A stretch of DNA of 51,782 nt from Deltaproteobacteria bacterium (GTDB lineage: Bacteria > SZUA-79 > Acidulodesulfobacterales > Acidulodesulfobacteraceae), in contig JAMDCP010000005.1 in the NCBI GenBank assembly GCA_023489335.1, forward strand, positions 1 to 51,782. Reading direction: 5' to 3'. The position numbers were made by a program, and so were the translations under genes. The notes beneath the pieces are model-generated. The model did not search any database, had not been told where the DNA came from, and saw only the letters and a list, made by a program, of their open reading frames with translations. Position 1 is the first letter of the stretch. Every line of letters begins with the position of its first letter. Below, one piece after another: positions 51,226 to 51,782 of this stretch.

Positions 51226-51782
51226 ATGAAAAAATTGAAATTTAAAAAGTGGATATTTTTATTCGTTATGTTCTCCTCTTTAGCGTTATCTTTAAGCGGG
51301 TGCGGCACAGGTTTTGTCACGCCGCCAAAATCTATGGTTCCTCCCACCTATGTTAAACCTACGGCGAAAAACGGCGGAATCAAGAGCAAGCCGGTTTTAG
51401 GCTCTTTATGGAGCGGTTCGCAAAACGGGACGAATCTATATTCCGATAATGTCGCATATCAGCTTAACGATATAGTCACCATAATCGTAAACGATCAGAC
51501 GCAGGCGCAGGATTCCTCCGGAACAGTGCTTTCTAAAAATTCTTCGGGGCAGGGGAGCATCGCCTTCGGTAGTCTTTCGACCGCAAAACCCACAGGTTAT
51601 CAAGGGTCGAATGTGGAAAGTTTTAACGGCGGAGGCGGAGTAGCCGAAAGCGGGCAAATATCCACTATGATAGAGGCGCAGGTTGTGCATGTTTTTCCAA
51701 ACGGCAATCTGGAAGTTAAAGGCGAAAGAGAGGTCTCTATTAACGGGGAAACAAGATATATTTTAATTAAAGGCATTGTCAG
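51226..51782 (+). CDS. flgH: L-ring lipoprotein FlgH, cut by the right window edge
   Basis: 185 codons are visible. The N-terminal MKKLKFKKWIFLFVMF segment with lipobox LSLSGCG gives a lipoprotein signal peptide. SLWSGSQNGTNLYSDNVAYQLNDIVTIIVNDQTQAQDSSGT and IEAQVVHVFPNGNLEVKGEREVSINGE are FlgH hallmarks. FlgH forms the L-ring in the outer membrane. flgI and flgJ probably follow beyond the edge. The minus-strand frames over it are shadows. Confidence 0.95.
   Translation, partial: MKKLKFKKWIFLFVMFSSLALSLSGCGTGFVTPPKSMVPPTYVKPTAKNGGIKSKPVLGSLWSGSQNGTNLYSDNVAYQLNDIVTIIVNDQTQAQDSSGTVLSKNSSGQGSIAFGSLSTAKPTGYQGSNVESFNGGGGVAESGQISTMIEAQVVHVFPNGNLEVKGEREVSINGETRYILIKGIV

Noticed and set aside
1-51782. 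CRISPR arrays, tRNA or rRNA genes, insertion sequences
   Set aside because: I looked in all gaps; gaps are short and contain no spaced repeats of that type, no tRNA-like fold with CCA end, and no transposase.

Overview
The window is an AT-rich stretch of chromosome from a motile Gram-negative bacterium. A Kdo-transferase (LPS synthesis), a lipoprotein L-ring gene (flgH) and a FlrA/FlrB/FlrC-type sigma-54 flagellar hierarchy with FlhF/FlhG point to a proteobacterium-like organism, most like the deltaproteobacterial lineages. An AT-rich Desulfobacterota or Acidulodesulfobacterales-type genome would fit, but the lineage is a guess. FlhF and FlhG suggest polar placement of one or few flagella.

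Region 1 (1-9.4 kb) is mostly housekeeping. An unrecognised gene is cut by the left edge on the minus strand. It is divergent from a tight plus-strand row: cysS, a Trm112/YcaR-like zinc protein, a waaA-like Kdo transferase, a PHP phosphoesterase, bioA, a DedA-family gene and, unexpectedly, a solitary VirD4/TraG-type coupling ATPase. Three GTTAAATTT repeats at an exact 11-bp period sit between the divergent genes.

Region 2 (9.4-20.9 kb) holds the flagellar regulators and the early basal body. On the minus strand are a TPR protein and an FlrA/FleQ-like activator. Then comes plus-strand yacP, then the minus-strand operon flgB-flgC-fliE-fliF-fliG-fliH, then an FlrB-like histidine kinase divergent from an FlrC-like response regulator.

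Region 3 (20.9-36.7 kb) carries the hook and export apparatus on the plus strand: flgD-flgE-fliK-fliJ-motE, then fliL-fliM-fliN-fliO-fliP-fliQ-fliR-flhB-flhA-flhF-flhG.

Region 4 (36.7-47.9 kb) continues with fliA, a large HEAT-repeat protein, cheR, two CheY-type regulators, cheA, cheB and cheW. These are followed by a ParC/ParP-like pair (ParA ATPase plus CheW-domain protein), a small acidic protein, and a second FliK-like gene coupled to a free-standing FlhB C-terminal-domain gene. A PilZ protein lies convergent at the end.

Region 5 (48.8 kb to the end) is flgF-flgG-flgA-flgH, with flgH cut by the right edge.

The genes form one system. FlrA/FlrB/FlrC-type regulators are expected to act with sigma-54. 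I find four near-consensus -24/-12 promoters, all with exactly GG-N10-GC spacing, in front of flgB, flgD, fliL and flgF. FliA would drive later genes that are not in the window. Missing from an otherwise near-complete set are fliI, flagellin, fliD, flgK/L, motA/B and chemoreceptors. Candidates for undescribed biology are the palindromic insert read in frame inside cheA, the solitary coupling protein, the ParC/ParP-like module and the FliK2/FlhB-C module.
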